From Oscheius onirici (lineage: Eukaryota; Nematoda; Chromadorea; Rhabditida; Rhabditidae): a stretch of 64,000 bases of DNA. The stretch is taken from NCBI GenBank assembly GCA_932521025.1, contig OW051470.1, positions 3,024,501-3,088,500 of the forward strand, in the 5' to 3' direction. A program made the translations under genes and the position numbers. Below, in pieces: positions 36,401 through 47,554 of the stretch (its first letter is position 1; each line of letters begins with the position of its first letter). The notes below the pieces were generated by a model. The model was not told the origin of the DNA. It did no database searches and was given only the letters and a program-made list of their open reading frames with translations.

Positions 36401-36465
36401 ATTTGACACCGGCAGGCTGGGAGCGAGTTCGACCGTTGATACGACAACAATGCGATAGACTATAA
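33455..36465 (+). CDS. AT3-SGNH O-acyltransferase (oac family), tandem copy 3
   Basis: Same architecture as copies 1 and 2. The first 1,077 nt (33428-34504) match copy 1 in length and, as far as I can read, in sequence, introns included. The region 34063-34894 matches copy 2. The SGNH half is clearly diverged: it begins with NEYYQAKDLDRSLKHFCPKF, keeps LLVVGNSYAGNIMKI, and ends EGSHLTPAGWERV then RQQCDRL. The 43-nt frame-breaking segment begins at 34185. Likely a membrane acyltransferase with unknown acceptor; whether it is functional depends on how that segment is handled. Confidence 0.8.
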
Positions 36466-36685
36466 TTACAAGCAGATCTCAATCTTGTTCTCTTGAATAA
36501 AATCCTACTCCTTCTAGTAAAAAGTAAAGAGAATAGCTGCCTGTGTTAGGGCTAACTGGTGAGAATGGTGAACCATATTGTGAATGAAAATGCTCTAACG
36601 ACTCCAAACGCACAAAAAGACAACCTCCTCTTCTACCTTTTTATCCTCTAAAATACAAGCTTTCGTAAACAGAAAATTTAGACAT

Positions 36686-37264
36686 CTAGATTGGCCAGCT
36701 CCATTGTCCTTTTGGTGCTTCTTCGGTGAGTGGCTCCCATGCCTTTGCATCCAGAATGGCACGCGTCGTTTCCAGCTCGTATTCGGCCTGTGAAACGAAC
36801 TAGAATTGTTCGAAGAAAAAAAGATACATACCTGTTGGATAACCTCCTCAATCTGTCCCATTCCGATTTTTTCCTCCAGTCTACCAATATCGGTTTCGGC
36901 TTGGACCAGAGCAAGTCGTTGTTTAACTATCTAAATTTTCCGGTTTTTCGAATAAAATATAACCTACAGCTTCAGTATACCTCCTGTACGCCGCACTGGT
37001 CGGCATCTGCTCGAGCGCACGCAGAATTCGTCCATAGATGACGGTCAAATCACGATGAGGATGCTCGTTGACGAATAGACCGGTGATCCCTGTCGTCTGA
37101 ACGTATTTTAATAAAGAAGATAGGAAAATACCGACCTTTTTGTGAAAATCGGGGGATACTTTGCTCTTAGCATGGAATCTGTTGATGTAGGGATTCTCGT
37201 ACATGCTACGAGCAGCAAGTCGAGTAGTGCTGACGGCCTTGAGAAGGCGGCCGGACGATGACAT
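36686..37264 (-). CDS. NADH dehydrogenase 1 alpha subcomplex subunit 5 (NDUFA5)
   Basis: Exons 37136-37264, then from 37096, then a second short intron and a third near 36790-36830, give about 150 residues. After a basic presumed mitochondrial presequence (MSSSGRLLKAVSTTRLAARS) comes TGITGLFVNEHPHRDLTVIY and MPTSAAYRRYTEAV, matching the NDUFA5 'TGL.v...PH..L..lY...L..l...P..AAYR.YTE' signature. The end is WEPLTEEAPKGQWSWPI, matching the conserved 'WePL.E..p..QW.wP' C-terminus. It is an accessory subunit of the peripheral arm of complex I in mitochondria. Highly conserved; identification is secure. Confidence 0.93.
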
Positions 37265-37872
37265 CTGGGAATATGAAAATTAATACAATTTCAAGAGCAA
37301 AGAAGGTGTCAAATGAGCAGAAATCATTTGTTTACGAAACGTTTCATAAATAAGAGAACGTGAAATTTATTCGTATCTAAGGATCTTTCGTTAGTTTCTG
37401 AGCAATTTTCCGTAAAGAAAAGCTTAAATTTTCTGTGAGGAATGTTGTAATCGTGTGGTTCTTCTTCTGCTACATGAACCGACCAAGAATAACAAGCTTC
37501 AATGTTAAAAAGTACTCTTTTCAACGCAAACCTTGCTAGCTTTACTAGTGTTTTGGGAGAAAGGCTGGCTCGAAAAGAAAGAACGAAAAAGGTGTCTTGG
37601 AACAAATGAAAAAGAGACAGCAAATGAAGATGGCTGACTCGAACTCGGAGTTCGGTAGACCATGGGAATAAAAGTACGCAATTACGTACGAGCAGATAAA
37701 TGGCGGGTTTTTGAATTTCCTTTACATTGAAGATCTTCTGAGGGATTCAGCTCAAAATTGCTGTTGGAACATTGATATCTGGAAATTTCTCGAAACTAAA
37801 AGAAAAGTGGTTGTGAAGATGAGTTTATTGGGAAAGTATGTTACAAACAAAAATAAGATTGATTGAAAGACT

Positions 37873-39990
37873 CTAAAGTTGGGGGAAGAAGTTCTTCATG
37901 AGCTGTGGCTTCTCCTTTTTCATCTGCTCGAGCATTTCCTTCTTTCGTTTTGGCGTGAACGACTCGTGCTACAAACAAACCTTTTTCAAGCAAAACAAGT
38001 CCAACTGACCTTCATAATTCCTTCGACCATACTGGCCCATCGCTGCTGTTCTTGATGATCGGTTTCTTTTTCCCCGTGGCAGAAAGTTCTCGACTTCCTA
38101 CAGATTGAATTCAATGTGGCTGAGAATAGAAAGAACATACTTTGGACAGTTTCTCAGCTCATCCGGTACATTTTCCAAGTTGCGATCTTTACGAATGGTT
38201 AGGAACATCTGAAAGCAAGGTAGTCGAGAAAAAGACTAAAGATACCTCGATGATTGAAACTTGATCTCTTTCGGGCATTTGAGGGACGATGAAGGGACGC
38301 AGCTCTTGAAGTACAAACCAGAAGTTGCTGCCCAACTCAGACACCTGCAAGTTCTACTAATCTTTTGCTTGTTAAAATGTTACCTGTTTACTAACAAAGA
38401 ACGGATCGTTGAAATTGAATATGCCGTCTGTGCCCGCGGTGGCCTGAATGAAGTCGAGCACGTTTGAGAGATGTCGTCGTAATTTGCTTGGAATCATCAG
38501 CCACAGATAACTGAATATGTTAGCTAAACTTGACAAAATGAGGATGTACTGTAGCACACGATTGCGTTTCTCGATGCTAGTATTTCTCGAGCAGAGCTGC
38601 TGACATATGGCTTCGGTGAATTGGACAAATTCTGCCGGAATCAGGGGATTTCTGCCGTTGTTCGTGAGATTGGCATAATTATCGGCAACCTGGAATCAGT
38701 TAAAGAATGTGAGCTAAAAATTATCTTACCGATTTTAGCATGCTATTGATCCATTCATGTATCTGAGTATTCTTCGAAATACTGGGATTGACCTCAAGAC
38801 AAAGACCAGGAGTGCACTGGAAACCAGCGTGAAACCAATTTACCACAATTCCTCCGGTCCGCCTAAAACGAGTTGAAGAAGGAAAAAATTATGCCAACAT
38901 ACTTTAGATGAGCGCATTTCTTGATGAATTCCAGGACTTCTTCTATGTTTGAAGATTGCTGTTCGGAGGATAGACCCATTCGACGGAGTATTGATGATAG
39001 GAAGGAGATGTTTTGCTGAAAACGCCGGTAGTAAACCATAAGAACAAAACAAACCTCTTGAGTACGACAGTCTTGAACGGAGAGAACTTCGTCCAGAATG
39101 GGTATATCGACTTCCATCAGTATATTTCTCAGCGCCGCTTCAAATACTTGTGCCTCGTCTGAAAACCGCAGGTATAATAGATCCAGAATATAAGGCTAAC
39201 CGTTTAATATAGCATCAGATTGAACTACTCGAAGAGGTTTGGTCCGAATTTTTATCAGCCGCGGGCTTTCCCTATTCTCGTCATTGTCGGCGAATAGTGT
39301 AGGGCGAGATTCGCCTTAAAATCTAGCTAAACTGGAGAAAAAACCAAATTACCTTGATCTTGAGAGCCGAATCGAAACAGGCTTTTGAAGGAGGCTCTAC
39401 GCGAAACCTTTCGTTCACAGGATGACGATCTGATTCGAGGAGTCATGACTATTCTGGAATTTGTTGGTATGGAAATATGATTCGCGTTTAGCTTACTTGA
39501 ACATCTCTGGAGGATTGAAATTGTATATAACACGTTTGTCGTCTTGAAACTCGTGCGACCATTCTTCTGTATTTGGACGAATGACACATTCCTGCAGCCA
39601 GAGATCCAGAAGCTAAAATGATAGAAATTCAATAAAAACACGAGCATGTTACCTTCACGGCTTGTTGTCTTGCCATCTCCGGGGTCGTTCTCCCTGTTGC
39701 GTGGTCTTCAACTGTGGCAATCATAGCGTCCATACCCTCTCGTCCATTGAAGCCTTCTGTTGCACTAAAACGAAGGAAATAAACGGAAATTTGCGGCAAA
39801 AATACCTGTGCAAAGGAAGATTGTTCTGAAAACTGTCAATTAATTGTCTTCTCCTTTCCAAGCCTTTGAACTGGGTAGAAGCTGGCGGATGGCCACCAAA
39901 GGTTGGAGTCGACGGAGGTACTACTACGGGATTATTCGGGCGTAGAACCCCTCGTTGTGGTTTCGGAGGAGGTGTCGTCTTGTCCTCCAT
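37873..39990 (-). CDS. DEP-domain protein, LET-99/DEPDC1-like
   Basis: About ten exons. The N-terminus is proline-rich (MEDKTTPPPKPQRGVLRPNN). The DEP domain (about residues 45-140) begins RRQLIDSFQNNLPLH, then NGREGMDAMIA, and TTPEMARQQAVKLLDLWLQE, matching DEPDC1 '...GLPL.....F.G.EAvdwm......evtRQQ.v.LL..fL...VI'. The C-terminal half is helical (VSELGSNFWFVLQELRPFIV; EAICQQLCSRNTSIEKRNRV) and may be the RhoGAP-like region of this family. It ends KKEMLEQMKKEKPQLMKNFF. LET-99 positions the mitotic spindle; that role here is by family only. The exon at 39212-39299 has an antisense copy at 41122-41209. Confidence 0.75.
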
Positions 39991-40272
39991 TTCTGAAAAC
40001 GGGAATAATGAACGGTACTTGGGAAACGCTTACGTTGTACTTTTTTTCTACGCAAGGGAAACACCATAGTTTGCGCTGAATAAGGACATTTGTTGGAGCA
40101 AATTTAGAGGAGACAGAAGGTAAAATAATAAATAAGCAGTCACGGCGTTTCAACAACGTCGACGTCGAAAGGCAATGTCAAGAATTTATGGCTCCCGGCA
40201 CACGATTTAGTCCTACTCGTGTCGGGACATAACAATTTTGTTTGGAATATTTGCATTTGTAGTCCGCCCTCT

Positions 40273-40672
40273 GGTAATACTATAGCAGGCACCCCCCCTC
40301 CATTCAAAAATTTTGGCGCGCAATGTGTGAAATCGGGATTTTCACCACTTTTTCGTTATTTTTTCACGTTCTAGGTGTGTTTATCGAACTCGGCGTCAAA
40401 TATAACCCCCAGGATGCCGATATACTTGAAAACTTAGGTGAAATACTTCAGAAAAAAGCAACATCGCTCACATAATGCACCCCCCGAGAGTTTCTCCAGA
40501 TTTTTCACAATTTTATTCGATTACACACTCGCCCTAAGGGTAGTTTTTGATGCTGAGTTCGATAAAAGCAGCTAGAACACGAAATAATACTGGTAAAATG
40601 GTGAAAAACCCGAATTTAGGCAAGTTATGGCTTGCGTTTTCCTAAATTTTCAGGCCGGGCCCGGCCATGAAA
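40273..40672. mobile_element. Truncated relative of the composite transposon
   Basis: It begins GGTAATACTATAGCAGGCAC and continues with the interior of the palindromic element at 1494-1901, but the right terminal repeat is missing and is replaced by TTTTCCTAAATTTTCAGGCC. Beyond that the sequence matches the module at 1213-1445 in inverted orientation. Confidence 0.75.
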
Positions 40673-40699
40673 TCCCGAAGGAAAAAATCCGGAAAACAT

Positions 40700-41065
40700 G
40701 GGTATCTTTCTGATTTTAGCTGTTTTTCTAGTGTTAAAATTGAAATTTCATACTCTATTATTCATTCTTTACTTAGTACTAAAACATACTCATTATCCAA
40801 AGCGCAATGTTGTCTGTCGTGGACTCTGTTTGGTTGTTTGTGTGTTTGTTTATCCATGGCCACGAGATTCGTCGCGATAAGTCAGAAATTGTCAGGATAA
40901 GATACTTAGCTTTAAACTTGGAGTGAGAACGAACTTCATGAAATGTTAGGTTTTGTCAAAAGATTAGTCGATTTGGATGGGAATCTAGAACTTGGACTGA
41001 ATGCATTTCGTACTTCTGCGGCCAGGGCGGCGACAGCCGTCGTTAGACGGCTGGTACTCATTATA
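40700..41065 (-). repeat. Rep-A dispersed repeat, inverted copy
   Basis: Contains GGCCACGAGATTCGTCGCGA and TTTAAACTTGGAGTGAGAAC, matching the Rep-A copies at 26875 and 49355. The part 40700-40885 is nearly identical to 1213-1395 inverted. Confidence 0.65.
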
Positions 41066-41121
41066 ATATGAGTACCTTTATTTTTGTTGCCACCCCTTCC
41101 TCAGCTAAGCCTGGACCGCCC

Positions 41122-41209
41122 CACTATTCGCCGACAATGACGAGAATAGGGAAAGCCCACGGCTGATAAAAATTCGGACCAAACCTCTTCGAGTAGTTCA
41201 ATCTGATGC
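41122..41209 (+). pseudogene. Antisense-oriented copy of one DEP-gene exon
   Basis: This 88-bp stretch is the reverse complement of 39212-39299, with a single mismatch noticed (CCCACGG versus CCCGCGG). It carries no flanking exons, is followed by GGCCCGGCCCGGCCCGTTCC and lies among repeats. It therefore looks like a fragment copied by a repeat-associated event. Confidence 0.85.
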
Positions 41210-41689
41210 CGAAAGTTCAGGCCCGGCCCGGCCCGTTCCCAACCCTGCCTTTTCCATTCGTCGAGGATAGCTCACGAGATATGAAACGTAAAAACTCTCG
41301 CTTGTGTTGTTTTTCATTTTTCTTTTCACTTCTCTCTCATTTCATGAAAACTGAGACTAGTTATGTAATTTCGTTTGTTTTACAGATTCATTCAAGCTCG
41401 GAGAACGTACATTTTACTTCTTAGTTAGCTTTTCACTGAACGTTTAACTGTTTGCAAAAAGCATCCATTTTGAACTGTTCGACCAACATTTTGTTCCATG
41501 CATAATGATAACTCACCATGTAAACTTGTTTGGGCTGAGAAGACTACTATAACGCTAATTTGAAATTGCCGCTATGTACGCAAATGGCCGTCGCGTCCAC
41601 TGTCCGCGCGAATTGAGAAACTTCAAAATAGCCTTTGACTTTCCTTTTTTCTGTCAAGCTGATCGCCTCATAAAAGACAAGTTTCAGCG

Positions 41690-44000
41690 ATGAATAATCG
41701 GCCACAGGCGATTGGAGGGCGGCACAGCTTTGCTGTACCCGTTAACAGCAAGACGCCTACAAGGCCAAGACTTACACTGAATGCACCGCCTAGTGCCCTT
41801 CGGTAATTGAACAGTTTCTTCTTGTAAAACCCCAAATTTCAGACAGAGTACATCGCGCTTCTCAATCGGGGTCGCTGCCAGCGCTAGCAAGCGTCTCTCC
41901 ATGTTCAAAGGAACGACGTCTCAGATTCCCAAGGACACAAATGACAAGAGCTATCAGATGCGCGTCGTCAAGAAGATCCACTCGTACATTTGCAGTCTCG
42001 ATGGCGATGTAAGATCTGTCCCATATTTCTAGTCATATTCTGTTGTAGGAAGCAATATCTGAAGCAAGAATCGCTCAGCCGCAAACTAAGGACTTTATCA
42101 CAATTTTTGAGCTGATTTATGAGACCATTTCGGAGGGATACGAGTATCCACCAGGACGCAAGTTACAGGACGAGGTTGGTTCTATTTCTCTTCCGTAATT
42201 ACGTATGTATGTATTCAGATTCCTCGCATCTTCAACGAGTTGGGATATCCCTATCAGATCAAGACATCGACCCTACAAACTATTGGAGCCTCTCATTCTT
42301 GGCATTATCTTCTCCACGCGTTGAACTGGCTCGTCGACGTTGTTCAGGGATGTTTTCCATTTGGTTCCATAAATTTCTTTTTCAGAAGCCTCAGAACATT
42401 GATGTAGGACCTCAAGTATATCTTGCAGGACATGATGATAATCAGCAAGTCAACGCCGTTAGTATCCAATCACGATAATTTGATCCTGAAATTTCAGTTC
42501 CGTATCTCCTGGGCTGCCACCAAATACCACGAGTACTGCAAGAACAGAAATGTCCTGGAATACAGTGATTTCATTGAAAGTTTGTTACCTTTGTTGACTT
42601 TCCTATTTGACGAATTCAGAGTCTACTAAATCCGTCAAGGACTATTTCGAGAACAACGAAAACATCAACGGCCAGATCAGAACCACGGAAGACTATTTGA
42701 AGCAGATCAACCAGGAGATTGCCGAAATGAAAGAGCAGGTTGGATTGTTTAGCCTTTCTTTAAAAATTGGAATTCAGAATGGTAACGAGGACAAGCTACG
42801 TGATGACATCCGTCGAACGGAGGACGACATCAAGAAGACGATCACGTACAACCAAGATCTCGAAATGGTCGTCGAGGATGTAGCTGCTCAAAAAGAAATG
42901 GCTGAAGCTGAAACGAGAGCTATGAAGACGGAAGTCGATGCCATGAAAGAACAGGTTGCTCAGAAAAAGTTGGATGTGTCACAACAGGAGAAGACGAAAA
43001 ACATTAAGGGATCTGAAGCCAAACAGATTATGTCCGAATACTTTGAGGTCAGTTCGGTTTTTGCTCTGAAAATAGAATTGTAGCTGAAACGAAGGGCCCG
43101 GTCTTGTCAGTCCAACTTGGAGGAACTCTCGCGAGAGCAGTGGAAGAACAAACCGATTGCGAATGAGGCTTTTGCCCAGCTCTTTTCCCAAGCCCGAAAG
43201 GTGATTGCAGTGATAAAAGATGTTGGCGAGAAGGTCAACTACACTTTCCAGCGGTACGATGAGACTTCTGTCAAAAATCCTAGGTATTTTATTGTTGTTT
43301 CCAGCTGAAAAGTTCAGTTTCAGGGATCTGCACAATGCTCTTGTGAATGACTTGCGATTCGAGTACGAATCTATTCGAACGGTAATTGCCAATCTGATGT
43401 CTGCCATTGGAAAGGATATCAAGGAAATTCAGAGTCACATCACCCATACCGAGTCAGTTATATTCTTTTTATCTCTAGATCTCCGGGAATTCAGAAATCG
43501 AGCACAAGTAGAAAGTGAGAGATTGGCCGAGTGCGAGTCGAAGCTGAAGAAGAAAATGCTTATGGTCCAGCAGTATTCGGAAGAGACCAAGGCGGACAGA
43601 AAGAAAGAGATGATCCAAATCGGTACGTTTTAGTTGCTTCCGGGAGATTCGACATCTTCTCTTCAGAAAAAATGGAAAATGACAAGGAGCTCCTCCAGAA
43701 GAGATTAAAAGGATTTGGTGCACTCCAGGAGGTAGATCGTTTTCAAAATAATGTAGCTATTTCACTGGTTTAGGAATTGAAGCAAGCTCGTGCTGATTTG
43801 GAGGAGGCTCTTGGAGATGCTGAAATGCAAAAAGAGGCATTCGAGAACAAGCTGAAAAATAGCTCTCTATCTGCGTATGAGGCCCTGAAACAGACTCGGG
43901 TATGCGTTTGTTATTCACAGTTCTGTTTTTTCTTCAGAAGGAACGCCAAATCTTGGAAACAAGCGTTCTCACGCAGCTGAACGCATGGCAAAACATCTAA
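41690..44000 (+). CDS. ndc-80: Kinetochore protein NDC80/HEC1
   Basis: The start at 41690 is 3 bases after a TTTCAG acceptor. About 13 short exons encode a basic tail (MNNRPQAIGGRHSFAVPVNS), then the CH-type microtubule-binding head: KDTNDKSYQMRVVKKIHSYI, QPQTKDFITIFELIYETISE, and IPRIFNELGYPYQIKTSTLQ with IGASHSWHYLLHALNWLVD. The last two match NDC80 'vPriFk.LGYPf..sKs.l...GapHtWp..l.al.WLid'. The rest is long coiled coil (DYLKQINQEIAEMKEQ; KQARADLEEALGDAEMQKEA) ending VLTQLNAWQNI. NDC80 with NUF2 and SPC24/25 attaches kinetochores to microtubules. A loop break near 43450-43490 is a short intron. Confidence 0.92.
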
Positions 44001-45186
44001 TGACCTAGAATATTACTTGTATCTTACCCATGTATTACCCAATGAACATTTCAGTGACCCGAGATTTATTGGAATTGTAAGAATTCTGACTGAAAATGGG
44101 CAAAGAGACCTGCAACAGCACGAATCTTTCACTTTCTGACCCTGACGACGGCGCAATTTGCATGGGAGACGAATGATATCTGCTTCGCGCCCGATTATGA
44201 CCCGGCCTTTACATCTCTGCTCTTTCGATTAAAAAGACCCGTAACTGACGTCATTACGAGCTGCACATATGAGTTATTACACTCGGCGAAACTTTGTGTT
44301 TTGTAGCTGATCACGTCTAGATATCTTCTCTCCCAAGAGACCCAAAAAAGCCATTATTCATAATCGAATCGTGTCACTCTTTCCAATTTGTTTCTCGTCT
44401 CCATTTCGGCTTCGTCTCTAATCCAATGAATCTCAGTCTTCCCCAACTTCCGTCTGCCGAATCCATCCTCTTTTTGTCTCGAATCGTATGACGAAGAAGC
44501 AGGAAATTCAATTGCGCATTTTGGAAACCAATTGGCTGGTCGGGAGATAAACAGCAGTTTTCATACTCTTTGACCTGCCTTCCTTGATTAGAAAGATTGT
44601 TTTCAGAAAATGTTCCTTGCCACGGAATGTTATGGAGCTCGTTTCCTCGAAGACGTGAGTTTGATTTTAATACGAAAGAAAGGAATCTAACTGTTTTGAC
44701 TTGTAATCGGACTTGTGATAGAAGTTCCAATTCAACGGAACGATTGGATAATTCACTGATCTACTATTCCTAAAATATTAATTTCGATTAAAAAGACAAG
44801 AATGTACAAGGGACCGTGTAATACTGTAAAGGGACAGTGGATTCTTTTGGGCTAAGCGATTCTAACGCGAAATCACTATGGCAGTGTATTTATAATAGCA
44901 CAGTACACTTTAGGATGAATTTTATTATACCTGTTTTGACTCTAAAGTCGTAGTACAAGTAGGAACACAAAGGTTTTCTTGAGTACAATATAAAAATTCT
45001 TTTGTCACAAGGCGTTCGTCGCTGGAGTCTACAGAAAGCTATTAACTGTGTAAACTCTTCTTTATAACAACTTTTACTTCAAAAGTTACTAATCACTCCA
45101 GTTCCAAACGAGTTGCAATAATCCTTCAACCTGTTAACGAACTGGAACTCGAGTGGAAGGCATTCAATCGTCAACGTCCGTCGTCG
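44001..45186. other. Intergenic region with a possible first exon
   Basis: A palindromic TGACGTCA (CRE-type) site lies at 44246-44253. A plausible short first exon is at 44610-44654: an acceptor TTTTCAG, then ATG, 15 codons (MFLATECYGARFLED) and a GTGAGT donor. I could not find a downstream exon that joins it cleanly to the small coding region at 45187, so the gene model is open. Confidence 0.35.
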
Positions 45187-45450
45187 ATGGCTGTTCCGGT
45201 ATTTTCGAAGAGGAGCTACAGCGACGCGGTAGGAGGCAAATTGACCGAGCTGCTCGAGCCGAAGAAGGATTTCCCGGAAGAAGGGTCGCTTCTGACTGCT
45301 CTGGAAGAGGAGAGGACGGATCCCATCGAAGAAGAAGAAACGGAGGAGATGGGTCGACTGGAATGGCTGAAAGCCCGTCGTCTGGAACTCCAGGCTTTGA
45401 ACACGGATCTCGAGAAGCTGTTCGACCGTGTCCAGCAGCTCGTCGTCTAG
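45187..45450 (+). CDS. Unrecognised 87-residue acidic coiled-coil protein
   Basis: The frame opens MAVPVFSKRSYSDAVGGKL and continues with an acidic run (ERTDPIEEEETEEMG) and a C-terminal heptad-like helix (LEWLKARRLELQALNTDLEK). The same frame stays open for over 100 bases upstream of the ATG, so the ATG may not be the true start and upstream exons (for example 44610-44654) may exist. Small coiled-coil subunits of kinetochore, BLOC or transport complexes look like this, but no family is recognised. Confidence 0.45.
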   Translation: MAVPVFSKRSYSDAVGGKLTELLEPKKDFPEEGSLLTALEEERTDPIEEEETEEMGRLEWLKARRLELQALNTDLEKLFDRVQQLVV

Positions 45451-47554
45451 ATGAAGAGTCTCGTGAAAAGAGATAAAGTTTCGCCTAGTCGTTGTCGTCT
45501 TCTGCAGATGACATCTCTATTTGCTCAAGTGTTACCACTTACAAGTATCCTCATTTATAGCGTTTGTTCGATTGCTACTGCTTCGCCATTTGTAACTGCG
45601 AGTAGTTCCTTTGATGAATTTAATGCCTTGCTGAAATAATTCCACCAAGAACTTTTAATCGAGATGTTTTTCCAATCCTGTTCCACAGATTTGCTGTTGG
45701 TCTCTCATATGCAGCCTCTCTTTTGAAACGTTCCTATCCCGACGCTTGTGAACATCCAATGCTTACTATTAGCACTGGTACTCTGTTCAGAAAGAAAATA
45801 GGACTTTGACCATTTCCTTTCTATCATTCTCACTCGAATGACTTTACAGTGAAGGACGGTTTCTCAGTTGGTCGGTACAAGAAAAGATACGTTCAAAACT
45901 GGCTGGTTATGAGAATATACCGAGAAAAATATTGTAGTAGGCAAGAATTCTGTATATACAAGCATATGGCTTTCATACTTTTGCACACGCAAACTTGTCG
46001 TGCATAGGATTTTGATTCCAAGTAATGGGGTTCTCAATTGTGGCAATCAACTGGCTCCGTTCAGTAAGTTGTCTTCTCCAACTCTTATGTAAACAACTTT
46101 TGTTTCATTTGAACCAGCCATTTTCTCCTTCGATTTCTGCTCAAAAAGGGGCGATCTTTCCTCCTCGACTCGCAACTCTTGCCGCCCTGATGATTTATGC
46201 ATTCTTTAATTAAGCTGTTGACACCGCCCTTCTCCCTTCCATTCGTTCCTTCTTCTCACAAGAAATGTCGAAGAATCAGTCGGTGAGTCTCTTTGGAATA
46301 TATTCATCCTGCTCCCAAAGCGTCTGTTGTTCTCCCAATAGTCAAAGATCCTTTCACGTAAGCGACTGAGAGTTGATTGTGGCTGTTAGACTGCTCGAAT
46401 TTCACGAGGCTTTCCTCATTCTGCACCCGACTCTCTTCCTTCTTCTTCTCTTCACAGTCTCTGCAACTTCAATTTCATTTTGGAGGGTCCAAAAGTGGAA
46501 GGGGAATCCCGACGCAATAGGCCGGAGATCACATGGATATCATCCGAAAACTGACCGCATCCAGACCTCGGATTACCGAGGAGGTTCATTTCATTCCGGA
46601 GGTTCTGAGGGTAAGTTCTCTTCCAAGCGCTTGACTGGACTCGACCCAGACTCTTTCCGCTTGACTCACTGTACTCATTCGTCCACTTCTAGCTGACAAC
46701 ATGTTGAACACGACTTTTTATTTGGATTTGCTCAAGGTAAAGGGGAAGAGAGTCGTCTTTTTTTGCTCAAACAGCAGGCACGAAACCTGATAAGTCGGGA
46801 TGTTAGGACATGACTAGCGCAAATAAGAGGGGGGTGAGCTTCTGGGTCAATTAGTCTATTCTTAGATTACTACACGTGCTTCTTTCACACTGAAACTCTG
46901 GCAGAGAACTCATTGTTCGTATACAAATGCGGAGATCTTAAAACAATAACAGGGTTTGCAAAACTATTCCAAAGATATAGATATTTTGTCTTCGCCTGTC
47001 CTGGAATCCCAGTCCTAGTTTCAGTACCCTTCCCTTGTCACTTTGTTCCAGTTACTGTCTCAGCCTCTCGAAAGAAATTGTCAAAGTCGTTTAGAACGAT
47101 GTTTCCCATCTTTCAGAAGTTCTGGAAAGCTGGGACTTTTGATCTGGTCGTTCATAACATCACAAGTTAGCAGAAATCTCTTTCGGAAAACATTACATAT
47201 TTTGAACTGAGTGGGAAGTATTCCCCTAACTTACTGGATAGGGTCAGAGTCTGGTCATTGAACAGATAGGAAATCCCCTCCAATATGAGTGCTCAACGTG
47301 GCGAAAAGGTTAACAAGTTACGCGAGGCGTCAGTCAGTCAGTCAAATATAGCTCCCAGAGGCTATTTACTAGTCAAATCTCGGGCAACTTTACACTCTGA
47401 CGGCTGTGTCGCCTCTCATTCTGCCCCCGTCCTATAGCAAATTGTGCCAATTAGCTCTCTGCCAAAAAGAGGTGTACAACGGTCAAGTTACACGCGTAAT
47501 TGACACGACCTTCTTCACTTCTCCGCCTCATCTTGCTCGTCTCTTCCTGCTAAA
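45451..47554. other. Region with fragmentary coding-like signals
   Basis: A possible first exon lies at 46264-46281 (ATG, six codons, GTGAGT donor). An exon-like segment near 46458-46610 is open in one frame, and another near 46865-47170 encodes YYTCFFHTETLAENSLF. I could not connect them into one frame. They may be a decayed or misread gene. No transposon or RNA gene was seen. Confidence 0.3.

Larger units (their letters stand above)
40000..41689. other. Repeat-rich intergenic region between DEP gene and NDC80
   Basis: No intact gene. It holds a relative of the composite transposon (40273-40672), a Rep-A copy (40700-41065), GC-rich patches (40653-40672, 41218-41240) and a stray copy of a DEP-gene exon (41122-41209). 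The final 400 bp is presumably the NDC80 promoter. Confidence 0.6.

Noticed and set aside
37264-37873. Operon of the DEP gene and NDUFA5
   Set aside because: Same strand, but about 610 bp apart, longer than typical nematode operon spacing; not supported without leader data.
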